Of a stretch of DNA of 60,048 nucleotides, positions 43,609 through 52,183 are shown piece by piece; positions within the stretch are counted from its first letter, which is position 1, and each line of letters opens with the position of its first letter. The notes under the pieces were generated by a model. The model made no database searches and had not been told where the DNA came from. It worked only from the letters and a program-made list of their open reading frames with translations. A program made the position numbers and the translations under genes. The DNA comes from CAYVBJ01 sp964415185 (lineage in GTDB: Bacteria > Bacteroidota > Rhodothermia > Balneolales > Balneolaceae). The stretch spans positions 1 to 60,048 of the forward strand of contig CAYPZI010000007.1 of the NCBI GenBank assembly GCA_964415185.1. The letters are read 5' to 3'.

Positions 43609-45807
43609 TCAGATCATAGTGGCGATTACCAATGCCACGACCGCCATCAGCTTAATCAAAATGTTGAGTGAAGGCCCGGATGTATCCTTGAACGGATCAC
43701 CCACAGTATCGCCCACAACGGCCGCTTTATGCGGATCAGATCCCTTTCCATACTTTTTACCGTTAATTTCGACACCTTCTTCGATCATCTTTTTGGCGTT
43801 ATCCCATGCACCGCCGGCATTAGACTGGAAAAGCGCCATCAGCACACCTGCCGATGTTACACCGGCCAGCAAGCCGCCGAGCATTTCAGGGCCGCCAAAG
43901 AATCCGAATCCTACCGGTACAATAACTGCTAATAAGCCGGGTGCAACCATTTCACGGATGGAAGCCGCAGTTGAAATCTCAACACACTTGGCAAATTCGG
44001 CTTTTCCGTCGGCAGCATCAAAAGTTTTCTGGTCTTCCGCATTCCATTCTTCCAGCTTCTTGCCTTCGTTTTTGTTCATAACCTTGAGCGCTTCGGTCAA
44101 TTCGGGGATATTTTTAAATTGCCTTCGAACTTCCTCAATCATCTGCATGGCAGCACGCCCTACCGCTTTCATGGAGAGAGCGGAAAAGAGAAATGGAAGC
44201 ATGGCGCCGACAAATAATGATGCCATAACAGCGGGCTTGGTCACATCGATTCCCGTTAGCAGATTCCCGGGATTTGCCGTGTTATAAGAAGTGATGAATG
44301 CGGCAAAAAGTGCGAGTGCAGTCAGAGCCGCTGAACCGATTGCAAAACCTTTACCGATGGCTGCTGTTGTATTTCCTACGGCATCGAGCTTATCGGTACG
44401 TTCGCGAACCTCCGGTGGAAGCTCTGCCATTTCTGCGATCCCCCCCGCATTGTCCGAAATGGGCCCGTAAGCATCTACGGCAAGTTGTATGCCTGTATTC
44501 GAAAGCATTCCAACCGCAGCAATAGCTATACCATAGAGGCCGGCAAAATGGTGTGCACCGATAATTGCGGCGGCAATAATTATAATCGGAATAGCTGTTG
44601 AGATCATTCCCACTCCTACTCCGGCAATGATGTTTGTGGCGGAGCCGGTCACCGACTGCTCAACAATACCTCGAACCGGTTTGGTGCCGGTACCCGTATA
44701 GTGTTCGGTAATCAGGCCGATCAGCAAGCCTGCGGCAAGTCCAAAGATTGTTGCCCAAAACACCCCTGTTGAGGTGAAGGTTTTGCCGTCAAAGGTCCAT
44801 TCGGCCGGCAGCATCCAGGTTATCAATAGGTAGGATGCGACGAGCATGATAACGGCAGACAAAAACTCACCGGTATTCAGGGCTTTTTGAGGATTGCCGC
44901 CTTCTTTCACTTTTACAAAGAATGTACCTAAGATAGATGCGAAAATACCGACGCCAGCAAGTACAAGAGGAAGCATTACGGCATTGAGTCCGCCGAAAGC
45001 ATTGGCGGTTTCAAAACCGGATAGCCCCATAAAAGCGGCACCCAAAACCATCGTCCCAATAATGGAACCCACATACGATTCAAAAAGGTCGGCACCCATG
45101 CCGGCAACGTCTCCGACATTATCGCCTACGTTATCGGCAATGGTGGCGGGGTTCAACGGGTGGTCTTCCGGGATACCGGCTTCAACCTTACCCACCAGGT
45201 CGGCACCTACGTCAGCTGCCTTGGTATAAATACCGCCGCCAACCCTTGCAAACAATGCAATGGATGAAGCGCCGAACGAAAAACTGGTTATTACTGTGAG
45301 TACCTGCTGTATATTTTGTACCTCAACTCCGAACATATTGGTATAAAGCATGAACAACAGGCCAAGCCCAAGGACTCCGAGGCCAACCACTCCCATTCCC
45401 ATAACGGAGCCGCCGTTGAAAGCAACATTCAGGCCCTGGGCGAGGCTGGTGCGGGCTGCATGTGTGGTTCGTACATTGGCCTTGGTTGCCACCTTCATCC
45501 CGATAAACCCTGCCAGGCCCGAACAGAGTGCACCGATAATAAAAGATAAGGCAATCAGCGGCGAAGAAGTTTCAGGATTCATGGATCCCTGAATTCCGAG
45601 CAGTATGGCTACCAGGATTACAAAAATACTGAGAACCCGGTACTCGGCCTTCAGAAAAGCCATGGCACCGTCAGCTATATTCATGCTGATTCGTGTCATC
45701 TTTTCCGTACCGGTATCCTGTTTTTTGACCCATCTTGATTTCAGGTAGGTGAATAATAGGGCTATCACCCCGGCTACCGGAATCAGGTAAATTATTGTGT
45801 TAAGCAT
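43609..45807 (-). CDS. hppA: membrane-bound ion-translocating pyrophosphatase, potassium-dependent type
   Basis: 732 residues with ~16 membrane helices. It hydrolyses pyrophosphate and pumps H+ and/or Na+ outward. Seen: AADVGADLVGKVEAGIPEDH, DNVGDNVGDVAGMGADLFES and the C-terminal GDTVGDPFKDTSGPSLNIL, which form the PPi/Mg site. The motif NTTAAIGKGFAIGSAAL has Ala and Gly at the positions that are Lys and Thr in potassium-independent enzymes, so it should need K+ (family rule). H+ versus Na+ specificity is not resolved. Last gene of a minus-strand run prs-rplY-pth-hppA, 42 bp after pth; it would remove PPi made by biosynthetic reactions. Confidence 0.96.
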   Translation of the reverse strand: MLNTIIYLIPVAGVIALLFTYLKSRWVKKQDTGTEKMTRISMNIADGAMAFLKAEYRVLSIFVILVAILLGIQGSMNPETSSPLIALSFIIGALCSGLAGFIGMKVATKANVRTTHAARTSLAQGLNVAFNGGSVMGMGVVGLGVLGLGLLFMLYTNMFGVEVQNIQQVLTVITSFSFGASSIALFARVGGGIYTKAADVGADLVGKVEAGIPEDHPLNPATIADNVGDNVGDVAGMGADLFESYVGSIIGTMVLGAAFMGLSGFETANAFGGLNAVMLPLVLAGVGIFASILGTFFVKVKEGGNPQKALNTGEFLSAVIMLVASYLLITWMLPAEWTFDGKTFTSTGVFWATIFGLAAGLLIGLITEHYTGTGTKPVRGIVEQSVTGSATNIIAGVGVGMISTAIPIIIIAAAIIGAHHFAGLYGIAIAAVGMLSNTGIQLAVDAYGPISDNAGGIAEMAELPPEVRERTDKLDAVGNTTAAIGKGFAIGSAALTALALFAAFITSYNTANPGNLLTGIDVTKPAVMASLFVGAMLPFLFSALSMKAVGRAAMQMIEEVRRQFKNIPELTEALKVMNKNEGKKLEEWNAEDQKTFDAADGKAEFAKCVEISTAASIREMVAPGLLAVIVPVGFGFFGGPEMLGGLLAGVTSAGVLMALFQSNAGGAWDNAKKMIEEGVEINGKKYGKGSDPHKAAVVGDTVGDPFKDTSGPSLNILIKLMAVVALVIATMI

Positions 45808-45849
45808 AGTGTTTGTTGATTGTTTTCAGTTAGCAGATTGATTAATTAT

Positions 45850-46407
45850 TTAATTAAATTGGTTCATAGACTTGTCCAATCCGTCCCGGATAAATGTGAG
45901 TACGGCATCGGTACCATTGTCCAATATTTTTTCAACAGCCGGCAGCTCATCCCTGTCGAATGGTGATAGAACATAATCGGATTGCCTTCCTTTTGGAAAA
46001 TCCTTTCCGATACCGATTCTGAGCCTTGGAATTTCACGTGTCTCCAACATATCAATGATATTGCCAAGGCCGTTATGGCCGCCGTGGCTGCCGCCAGGCC
46101 TGATCCGGAGAGTCCCAAGCGGCAGGTTTATATCATCGTAGCAGATGAGACAATCTCCGGTTTCAATTCCGAACTTGTTCACTGCATTACGCATGGCGAA
46201 GCCGCTGTGGTTCATGTATGTTTCAGGTTTAATCAGGATAACTTTATGTCCCTTATGTGATCCGGTGCCGTAAGTATAATTGCTGCCTTTTTGACTCAAA
46301 TTCACCGAAAGGGCATCCGCCACGGAATCGATTAGCATAAAGCCGATATTGTGCCTTGTATGCACATACTTTTCCCCTGGATTACCCAATCCGGCTATGA
46401 GAATCAT
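45850..46407 (-). CDS. pth: peptidyl-tRNA hydrolase
   Basis: 185 residues. Recycles tRNA from peptidyl-tRNAs released prematurely from ribosomes. Seen: IAGLGNPGEKYVHTRHNIGF with the catalytic His, KPETYMNHSG, CYDDINLPLGTLRIRPGGSH and GHNGLGNI, the complete active-site set. It follows rplY by 33 bp; the pairing of L25 and Pth genes is common in bacteria. Confidence 0.96.
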   Translation of the reverse strand: MILIAGLGNPGEKYVHTRHNIGFMLIDSVADALSVNLSQKGSNYTYGTGSHKGHKVILIKPETYMNHSGFAMRNAVNKFGIETGDCLICYDDINLPLGTLRIRPGGSHGGHNGLGNIIDMLETREIPRLRIGIGKDFPKGRQSDYVLSPFDRDELPAVEKILDNGTDAVLTFIRDGLDKSMNQFN

Positions 46408-46440
46408 AAGAGCAAGATTTGAATCCGGTTAAAGATGGCT

Positions 46441-47139
46441 TCATTCTTTGCTTTCTTCAGATGATTCTTCGGTTTCAGCAGCTCCTTCTTCTCCTTCAGC
46501 CACTTCTTCACCTTCGGCAACTTCGCCTTCAACCTCTTCAACTTCCTCTTCAGGCTCAATTTCTGTTTCAAAGAGAGCTTCGGATTTCGGAGGTGTAACC
46601 GTTACAATCGTTCTGGAAGGATCATCGATCGGAATGATGTTTTCCAGGTCGAGATCACCGATATGAATAGACTGTCCAATATCAAGTGGGGTTATATCCA
46701 CTTCAAATTGGGCCGGAATCTGATTGGGAAGCACTTTTATCCTGAGAATCCGGAGAGCCTGGTAAACACGTCCGCCGCCCTCAACAACGCCTTTGGCGTT
46801 TCCGATCAGTTTTATCGGTACCCTCAGGGTAACCGGTGTCTCTTCATCGAGTACATAAAAATCGGCATGTATAGCCCTGTCGGTAACCGGGTCAAAATCG
46901 ACGTTTTTTAGCAGGGTGTTATAGGTTTTTCCATCAATACTCAGCTCCTGCAATTTGGTTTGGCTGATGGCTAACAATTTGTCGATATCGGACTCAAGTA
47001 CCGAAAAGTGAACATTTTCTTCAATTTTCGGACCGTATAACACAGCCGGGACCCGCAGGTCGTCGCGCAGTTGTTGTGTGGTTTTGCTATCCGTATCGCG
47101 GATTATTCCTTCAAGTTTGAAAATTTCTGGTTTCTTCAT
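46441..47139 (-). CDS. rplY: ribosomal protein L25/Ctc with acidic tail
   Basis: 232 residues, the long (Ctc/TL5) form of L25, which binds 5S rRNA in the large subunit. Residues 1-95 are the L25 beta-barrel (VPAVLYGPKIEENVHFSV, LLKNVDFDPVTDRAIHADFY) and 96-190 the Ctc C-terminal domain (VTLRVPIKLIGNAKGVVEGG). The last ~36 residues are almost wholly Glu, with Val, Gly, Ala and Ser, a tail common in this family and here long. It lies 18 bp after prs, the standard prs-rplY-pth order. Confidence 0.95.
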   Translation of the reverse strand: MKKPEIFKLEGIIRDTDSKTTQQLRDDLRVPAVLYGPKIEENVHFSVLESDIDKLLAISQTKLQELSIDGKTYNTLLKNVDFDPVTDRAIHADFYVLDEETPVTLRVPIKLIGNAKGVVEGGGRVYQALRILRIKVLPNQIPAQFEVDITPLDIGQSIHIGDLDLENIIPIDDPSRTIVTVTPPKSEALFETEIEPEEEVEEVEGEVAEGEEVAEGEEGAAETEESSEESKE

Positions 47140-47157
47140 TGTAATTACTGTTAATGA

Positions 47158-48090
47158 TTAATCATCAAATAGAGCGCTTATCGTCTCATTGGTATGTATT
47201 CTCTGAATGGCTTCCGCAAATATGCCTGAAACACTCAGCACTTTCATTTTTTTGGACGGTTTCCGTAACGGAACGGTGTCTGTTACAAGGAGTTCATCAA
47301 TCGGTGAATCTTCAATTCGCTGGTAAGCAGGTCCCGAGAGAATGGGATGGGTACAGGTTGCGCGGATACTCAGGGCTCCTCTTTCCTTTAATGCATCAGC
47401 CGCATTGGTGATGGTGCCGGCTGTATCGATCAGATCGTCTACAATCAATACATGTTTATTCTCAACCTCACCGATAATATTCATGACTTCAGCCACATTC
47501 TGCTTGGGACGCCGTTTGTCAATAAACGCAAGTCCTGCTCCCAGGCGTTTTGAATACGAACGTGCCATCTTAAGGCTTCCCACATCAGGTGCTACTACCA
47601 CAAGATTATCGTTATTATCTTTTAAAAAGTATTCGATAAAAATTCTGCTTGCGTAGAGATGATCCAATGGAATATCAAAAAAGCCCTGTATCTGGGCTGC
47701 ATGCAGATCCATGGTGAGGATGCGGTCGGCACCTGCCTCAACCAAAACGTTTGCCATCAGCTTGGAAGCAATTGATACACGCGGCTGGTCTTTTCTGTCC
47801 TGCCTTGCATAGCCAAAATAGGGGATCACCGCCGTAACCCTTTTTACGGATGCCCGCTTGGCGGCATCGAGCATCAGAAGAAGTTCGATGATATTATCGC
47901 CCGGGGGAGGGGTTGACTGTACGATAAAAATATCTTCGCCGCGAATGCTTTGTTCGTATTTCACATAAAGCTCTCCGTCGGAAAAGGATTTGATCGTCGC
48001 GTTGCCAAGGCTTGTACCGTAACTTTCAGCTATGGCTCTTGCCAGTGCAATGTTGCTTCTCCCTGCAAATATGGCCAGTGGTGTGTCCAA
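47158..48090 (-). CDS. prs: ribose-phosphate pyrophosphokinase
   Basis: 310 residues. Makes PRPP from ribose-5-phosphate and ATP for purine, pyrimidine, His, Trp and NAD synthesis. Seen: FAGRSNIALARAIAE, the catalytic flexible loop PYFGYARQDRKDQPR, the metal-binding DLHAAQIQGFFDIP and the PRPP loop VDDLIDTAGTITNAA. Translation starts at TTG (48090): upstream in-frame codons reach a stop within five codons with no ATG, and the N-terminus aligns with family members. First protein gene after tRNA-Gln and its terminator. Confidence 0.96.
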   Translation of the reverse strand: MDTPLAIFAGRSNIALARAIAESYGTSLGNATIKSFSDGELYVKYEQSIRGEDIFIVQSTPPPGDNIIELLLMLDAAKRASVKRVTAVIPYFGYARQDRKDQPRVSIASKLMANVLVEAGADRILTMDLHAAQIQGFFDIPLDHLYASRIFIEYFLKDNNDNLVVVAPDVGSLKMARSYSKRLGAGLAFIDKRRPKQNVAEVMNIIGEVENKHVLIVDDLIDTAGTITNAADALKERGALSIRATCTHPILSGPAYQRIEDSPIDELLVTDTVPLRKPSKKMKVLSVSGIFAEAIQRIHTNETISALFDD

Positions 48091-48113
48091 ACTATGTGGA
48101 AATCAATCGGTTC

Positions 48114-48151
48114 ATAATAAAATAAAAAGGATGTCCGCATTGGCATCCTTT
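48114..48151 (-). terminator. intrinsic terminator after tRNA-Gln
   Basis: On the minus strand AAAGGATG pairs with CATCCTTT across a 10-nt loop, followed by TTATTTTATTA. It lies 16 nt past the tRNA-Gln 3' end and 24 nt before the prs start, so it may attenuate read-through from the tRNA into prs. Confidence 0.65.
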
Positions 48152-48166
48152 GAATGGTTAAACGTG

Positions 48167-48237
48167 TTGCCCGGGGAGGATTCGAACCCCCACTGACTGG
48201 ACCAAAACCAGCTGTCCTGCCATTAGACGACCGGGCA
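48167..48237 (-). tRNA. tRNA-Gln (anticodon TTG)
   Basis: 71-nt cloverleaf on the minus strand. Acceptor TGCCCGG pairs with CCGGGCA, discriminator A. D arm GTCTAATGGCAGGAC, anticodon stem GCTGG/CCAGT with loop TTTTGGT giving TTG, and a T arm GGGGGTTCGAATCCTCCC. CCA not encoded. The U-A-type first pair (T1-A72) is usual for tRNA-Gln. Confidence 0.96.
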
Positions 48238-48285
48238 ATTCGTTTTTTTGACAGACATCAAAGATAGAAAGTGATTGATTATCAA

Positions 48286-49476
48286 TCAAGAGATGATTGC
48301 TTTTTTAAACACTTCGCAGTTCGTGCAGTTTTTTTTCGCGCAGTATCTTTTGTAGTGGTGAACCAGGCCGGGTTCGTTTTTCAGTGTGTCGGGATTGAAA
48401 CCGGCTTTTCGAAATATTTTCATGATCGAGCCGGGAGTATTGATCTGACCGATCTGCCATTCGTGATAAGATGTTTTCATTAAGTTATCTGAGTGAAAGA
48501 TCTGGCCTGTAAGGTAAAGCGCCGGAAGAAATACGATTTGAAAGAGCATCTGCAATGTTTGGCTGCCGGGTTTGCTGCTTTGGGGTAATTCATCGCACCA
48601 TACTTTCCAGCAGCTTATTCCGTTTTTCAAAAGTTTTCCGGGCCCCGACACCATGACGATATAGTGAAAAGCCGCTGCCTGTTTTACACGGTTGACCGGA
48701 TGATTGTAAGGCCTGCCTGCACCCGGTTGCCAGCAAACTCCGGGTTTTCCGGAAAATGCAAAGTGCTGCGCTTCTTCTATGAAATTATGAATCGATGGAG
48801 GCATTTCTTTTTGTGAAGGATATTTGTCAAAAACATTGTTACACAACTCAAGCATGCCGCTGCGGTTGTGCGGCACCCCAAGTGAATCATAAAGGGAGGT
48901 AACCAGCATTTTGAGAATGGCTTGCGAGGGTGGAAGTGAAGGTTCATAGAATTTCATTAATTGCCCGGTTTTATAAAAAAAATACTCTTTACCGGCTTTT
49001 TCAACCTGTTTTTTAAAAGCTTCGGAGTTTATAAACGAGATATTGCCGCTGCATTCAAGGCTTCCCGATTGTTTTGAACTCATTAACCGGTGCAATGGCA
49101 TTTGAATTGCATCACTGATATCAATTGTAAATGGAAATGTCTGATCGGAACGGAGAGCTCTTTTCCCGGAACCGGATGTTTTATAAACCACGTGAAGAAC
49201 CACCGAATTGTAATTGGGATCAATGTGGTGTTTATGGCTAAACCAACTCTCTTCCTCTACATGTATTTCTACATCACCGTGCCATTTCAGATCTGAAATT
49301 ATCAAAGAGGCATTTTTAAAATCAGGGCCTGCTCCGGTATTTCTTTTTCCACTGTTTAGAATTTTAAGAGTTTCGCCTGTTACAAGTTTTAGATTTGCAA
49401 AAGAAAACCGCTTGTGTTCCCATATCCATTGAAGAAGGTCTTCTTTATAATTTTGAAAAGTGTTACAAGTTTTCAT
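48286..49476 (-). CDS. DUF2851 family protein
   Basis: 396 residues. Matches the Bacteroidota-type DUF2851 family of unknown function by GETLKILNSGKRNTGAGPDF, DLKWHGDVEIHVEEESWFSH and DPNYNSVVLHVVY, and by the C-terminal cysteine cluster YCAKKNCTNCEVFKKAI. The paired His/Asp/Glu-rich N-terminal motifs (GDVEIH, HHIDPNYN) suggest a metal or catalytic site, and the CX4CX2C tail could bind zinc (inference). No signal peptide, so cytosolic. It is divergent from the PyrR-like gene. Confidence 0.85.
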   Translation of the reverse strand: MKTCNTFQNYKEDLLQWIWEHKRFSFANLKLVTGETLKILNSGKRNTGAGPDFKNASLIISDLKWHGDVEIHVEEESWFSHKHHIDPNYNSVVLHVVYKTSGSGKRALRSDQTFPFTIDISDAIQMPLHRLMSSKQSGSLECSGNISFINSEAFKKQVEKAGKEYFFYKTGQLMKFYEPSLPPSQAILKMLVTSLYDSLGVPHNRSGMLELCNNVFDKYPSQKEMPPSIHNFIEEAQHFAFSGKPGVCWQPGAGRPYNHPVNRVKQAAAFHYIVMVSGPGKLLKNGISCWKVWCDELPQSSKPGSQTLQMLFQIVFLPALYLTGQIFHSDNLMKTSYHEWQIGQINTPGSIMKIFRKAGFNPDTLKNEPGLVHHYKRYCAKKNCTNCEVFKKAIIS

Positions 49477-49662
49477 GATTACCAGTTTTTATTTGATTCC
49501 TGATGAGTGACCGGGCAAAACAGTTTGCACCACCACGATTAATCCTTACATTTACATGGCTGTTTTATAATGAACATGACATTAAAAATATAAAGTACGC
49601 AAGTTCATTAAGAAACAGTAATTTGCAATTATTTTTTGTAATCTCCCGGTTATTTTTTTGCT

Positions 49663-50175
49663 ATGAAGAAAAGAGAAGTTGAGTTGATGAATAAGGGGCG
49701 TCTTGAGCGCACATTAAAACGAATGGCATACCAGATGCTGGAGTTGGCACAGGATGATCATGTTGCTCTTGTCGGACTTAACGAAAGGGGACTGGTTGTA
49801 GCAAGGTATCTTAAACAAATTATTGACAGAATCTCAGGTGAAAATCAGGGAGTATCTACTTTAATACATTTGAACATTGATGACCCATCCAATAAACCGG
49901 AACCGCTTTATTCTGAATTAGCAGGGAACAATATTTCAATTTTTATAGTTGACGATGTAATTTTTTCAGGCTTAACCATGCTGAAGGCACTGAAAAAACT
50001 TGGAAGCCAGCCGGAAGAAAAACCTGTTTATACTGCAGTAATTGTTGACAGGGGACACCGAAGGGTTCCTGTACAGGCTTCAATTACCGGGATTGAAATA
50101 CCAACCAAATTTGACGAACAGGTTGAATTCCGGCACAGCAATAATAAGCCTGCAAGTGTAATATTAACTGTTTAA
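49663..50175 (+). CDS. PyrR-like phosphoribosyltransferase
   Basis: 170 residues. PRTase fold with the PRPP motif IFIVDDVIFSGLTMLKAL and an N-terminal VALVGLNERGLVVARYL. The end, VDRGHRRVPVQASITGIEIP, is the PyrR signature (VDRGHRxLPxxxDxVGxxxPT). PyrR proteins attenuate pyr mRNA in response to UMP and/or have uracil PRTase activity. No pyr-operon gene or attenuator is adjacent (pyrF is 4 kb away in another context), so its target is unclear. The DUF3078 gene follows after 39 bp on the same strand. Confidence 0.83.
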   Translation: MKKREVELMNKGRLERTLKRMAYQMLELAQDDHVALVGLNERGLVVARYLKQIIDRISGENQGVSTLIHLNIDDPSNKPEPLYSELAGNNISIFIVDDVIFSGLTMLKALKKLGSQPEEKPVYTAVIVDRGHRRVPVQASITGIEIPTKFDEQVEFRHSNNKPASVILTV

Positions 50176-50214
50176 CAAACTCTTAACCGCTCAACTAAAA
50201 TCATTCGATTGTTC

Positions 50215-51087
50215 ATGGGGAAAAAAATAATCCTAACCATAGTTATACTCTGTACATATACTGCAATTGGCAAAGCTCAGGATGCCATCGTTTTTGAAGA
50301 TACCCTTAGCGGGTGGAATTACAGTTGGGGAGCAGGCCTTAACGGATCCCAGGCATCCTATTCCAATTGGGCAAAAGGAGGTGTGAATACGGTGAGCCTG
50401 ACAGGCCGTTCTTCTTTTGTTGCCAAGCACAAAAAAAACCGTTTTGCTTACGGATTATTATTTAGTTCACGTTTCGGAAAGACAAAAATTGAAGATGAAG
50501 GCACCAGGAAAACGGACGACCTCCTGCTAATCAGAAATAAGTTTTTGTATGACCTGAATGATACCGGGAGCCTGAAACTATTCAGTAACATTAACCTGAA
50601 TACGCAGTATGATAACGGCTTTGATTATGATGCCGGCCCGGAGGGAGAAGATATATTGATTTCGAAATTCTTCGCACCTGCATATCTCACTGAAAATGCC
50701 GGCCTGGCATACGTACCGGCTGATTATTTCAATTTGGAATTCGGAGCCGGCTTCAAGCAAACCATTGTCACGGAAGCAAGTCTTGCCCCGTTATATGGGC
50801 TGGATCCGGGTGATAAAACACTCTTTGAAGGCGGTTTGAACGTGGGTATTAATTTTGAGTACACGCTTGCAGAAAATGTAACCTATTCCACCTCCGTTGA
50901 GACATTTACCAATGTGAAAAGGGAAATTTCAAGTACGGATCTCTATTTCTACAATCAAATCATTGGAAAGATCAACAATTTCCTGAATGCATCATTACAG
51001 GTTGATCTTGTTTTTGATGATGACTTTTCTGAAGAGATCCAGACAGCCCAGGTACTGGCCCTTGGAATTACAGTGAATATTTTATAA
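50215..51087 (+). CDS. DUF3078 outer-membrane beta-barrel protein
   Basis: About 291 residues from the ATG at 50215 (an in-frame TTG two codons earlier is less likely). Signal peptide MGKKIILTIVILCTYTAIGKAQ. The mature part is an amphipathic beta-barrel typical of DUF3078: GWNYSWGAGLNGSQASYSNW, AKGGVNTVSLTGRSSF, then repeated strands with turn residues, ending TAQVLALGITVNIL. It probably sits in the outer membrane; no function is known for the family. Same strand and 39 bp after the PyrR-like gene, 59 bp before tsaD. Confidence 0.85.
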   Translation: MGKKIILTIVILCTYTAIGKAQDAIVFEDTLSGWNYSWGAGLNGSQASYSNWAKGGVNTVSLTGRSSFVAKHKKNRFAYGLLFSSRFGKTKIEDEGTRKTDDLLLIRNKFLYDLNDTGSLKLFSNINLNTQYDNGFDYDAGPEGEDILISKFFAPAYLTENAGLAYVPADYFNLEFGAGFKQTIVTEASLAPLYGLDPGDKTLFEGGLNVGINFEYTLAENVTYSTSVETFTNVKREISSTDLYFYNQIIGKINNFLNASLQVDLVFDDDFSEEIQTAQVLALGITVNIL

Positions 51088-51146
51088 TTCATAAATCAGA
51101 TCATAGCAGTTCAAAACGTTATAAAATCCAATGAAAATTAATTCAG

Positions 51147-52142
51147 TTGATAGTAGGTATAGAATCGTCTTGTGATGAAACGGCAGCATCGATATACAAG
51201 CCCGGGCCGGGAATTTTGTCGAATGTGATTGCATCTCAGTCCATCCACACCAAATTCGGTGGGGTGGTGCCCGAGCTGGCATCGCGGGCACATCACAAAA
51301 CCATCCACGCTACCGTGCAGCAAGCGCTTGATGAAGCGGGTGTTTCAGTGAGAGAGGTAAATGCAATTGCCGTTACACAGGGCCCGGGGTTGCTGGGTTC
51401 ACTGCTGGTGGGCTTATGCTTTGCAAAAGGGCTGGCTATCTCGGCGGGCAAGCCGTTGATCGGAGTGAATCATATCGATGCCCACATGTATGCCAATTTC
51501 ATTGACCACCAGCCGGAATATCCATTTTTATCACTTGTGGTTTCGGGGGGACATACCCAGCTTGTTTATGTAAAAGAGCCGTTCCATCACCAGATTCTCG
51601 GGAAAACGAGAGATGATGCAGCAGGCGAGGCGTTTGACAAAACCGGGAAGATCCTCGGCCTTTCCTATCCGGCAGGGCCGGAAATGGACCGCCTGGCGAA
51701 AAAAGGAGACCCGGAATTTCATGAGTTCCCAAGGGGAATGATCAACAAGGGTTATGATTTTAGCTTTTCCGGGTTGAAAACAAGTGTACTCTACTATAAA
51801 CAGGAAAAAGGCGAAGAATTTGTAAACAATAATCTGAATGACATCTGTGCAAGTATCTCGGCTGCCATTTCGGATGTGCTTGTGGCAAAATTCAAGCGGG
51901 CTGCAAAAAAAACAGGCGTCAAATCAATACTTCTTGCCGGCGGAGTGTCGGCCAACAGCATGCTGCGTGAAAAAACGAAAACCATGGCACACTCCATGGG
52001 ACTAAAACTCCACATTCCGCGCTTCGAATACTGCACCGACAACGCCGCCATGATTGCGATAACCGGTTACCTGAAAGCTGAACGAAATGAATTTGATGAT
52101 CTGGCAATGAAACCGTTTGTGCGGTATGAATACTATTCATAA
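51147..52142 (+). CDS. tsaD: tRNA N6-adenosine threonylcarbamoyltransferase
   Basis: 331 residues. Transfers threonylcarbamoyl to A37 of ANN-decoding tRNAs (t6A), acting with TsaB and TsaE. Seen: MIVGIESSCDETAASI, GGVVPELASRAHHKTI, the metal-binding HIDAH pair (H109, H113), FLSLVVSGGHTQLVYV and FSGLKTSVLYY. The start is TTG: the upstream frame hits TGA five codons before it, and homology begins exactly here. The upstream ATG at 51131 is in another frame. Confidence 0.95.
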   Translation: MIVGIESSCDETAASIYKPGPGILSNVIASQSIHTKFGGVVPELASRAHHKTIHATVQQALDEAGVSVREVNAIAVTQGPGLLGSLLVGLCFAKGLAISAGKPLIGVNHIDAHMYANFIDHQPEYPFLSLVVSGGHTQLVYVKEPFHHQILGKTRDDAAGEAFDKTGKILGLSYPAGPEMDRLAKKGDPEFHEFPRGMINKGYDFSFSGLKTSVLYYKQEKGEEFVNNNLNDICASISAAISDVLVAKFKRAAKKTGVKSILLAGGVSANSMLREKTKTMAHSMGLKLHIPRFEYCTDNAAMIAITGYLKAERNEFDDLAMKPFVRYEYYS

Positions 52143-52183
52143 ACGGAAATAGTGAACGCAGCTAATCTTCTTTTTCCAGAAGT

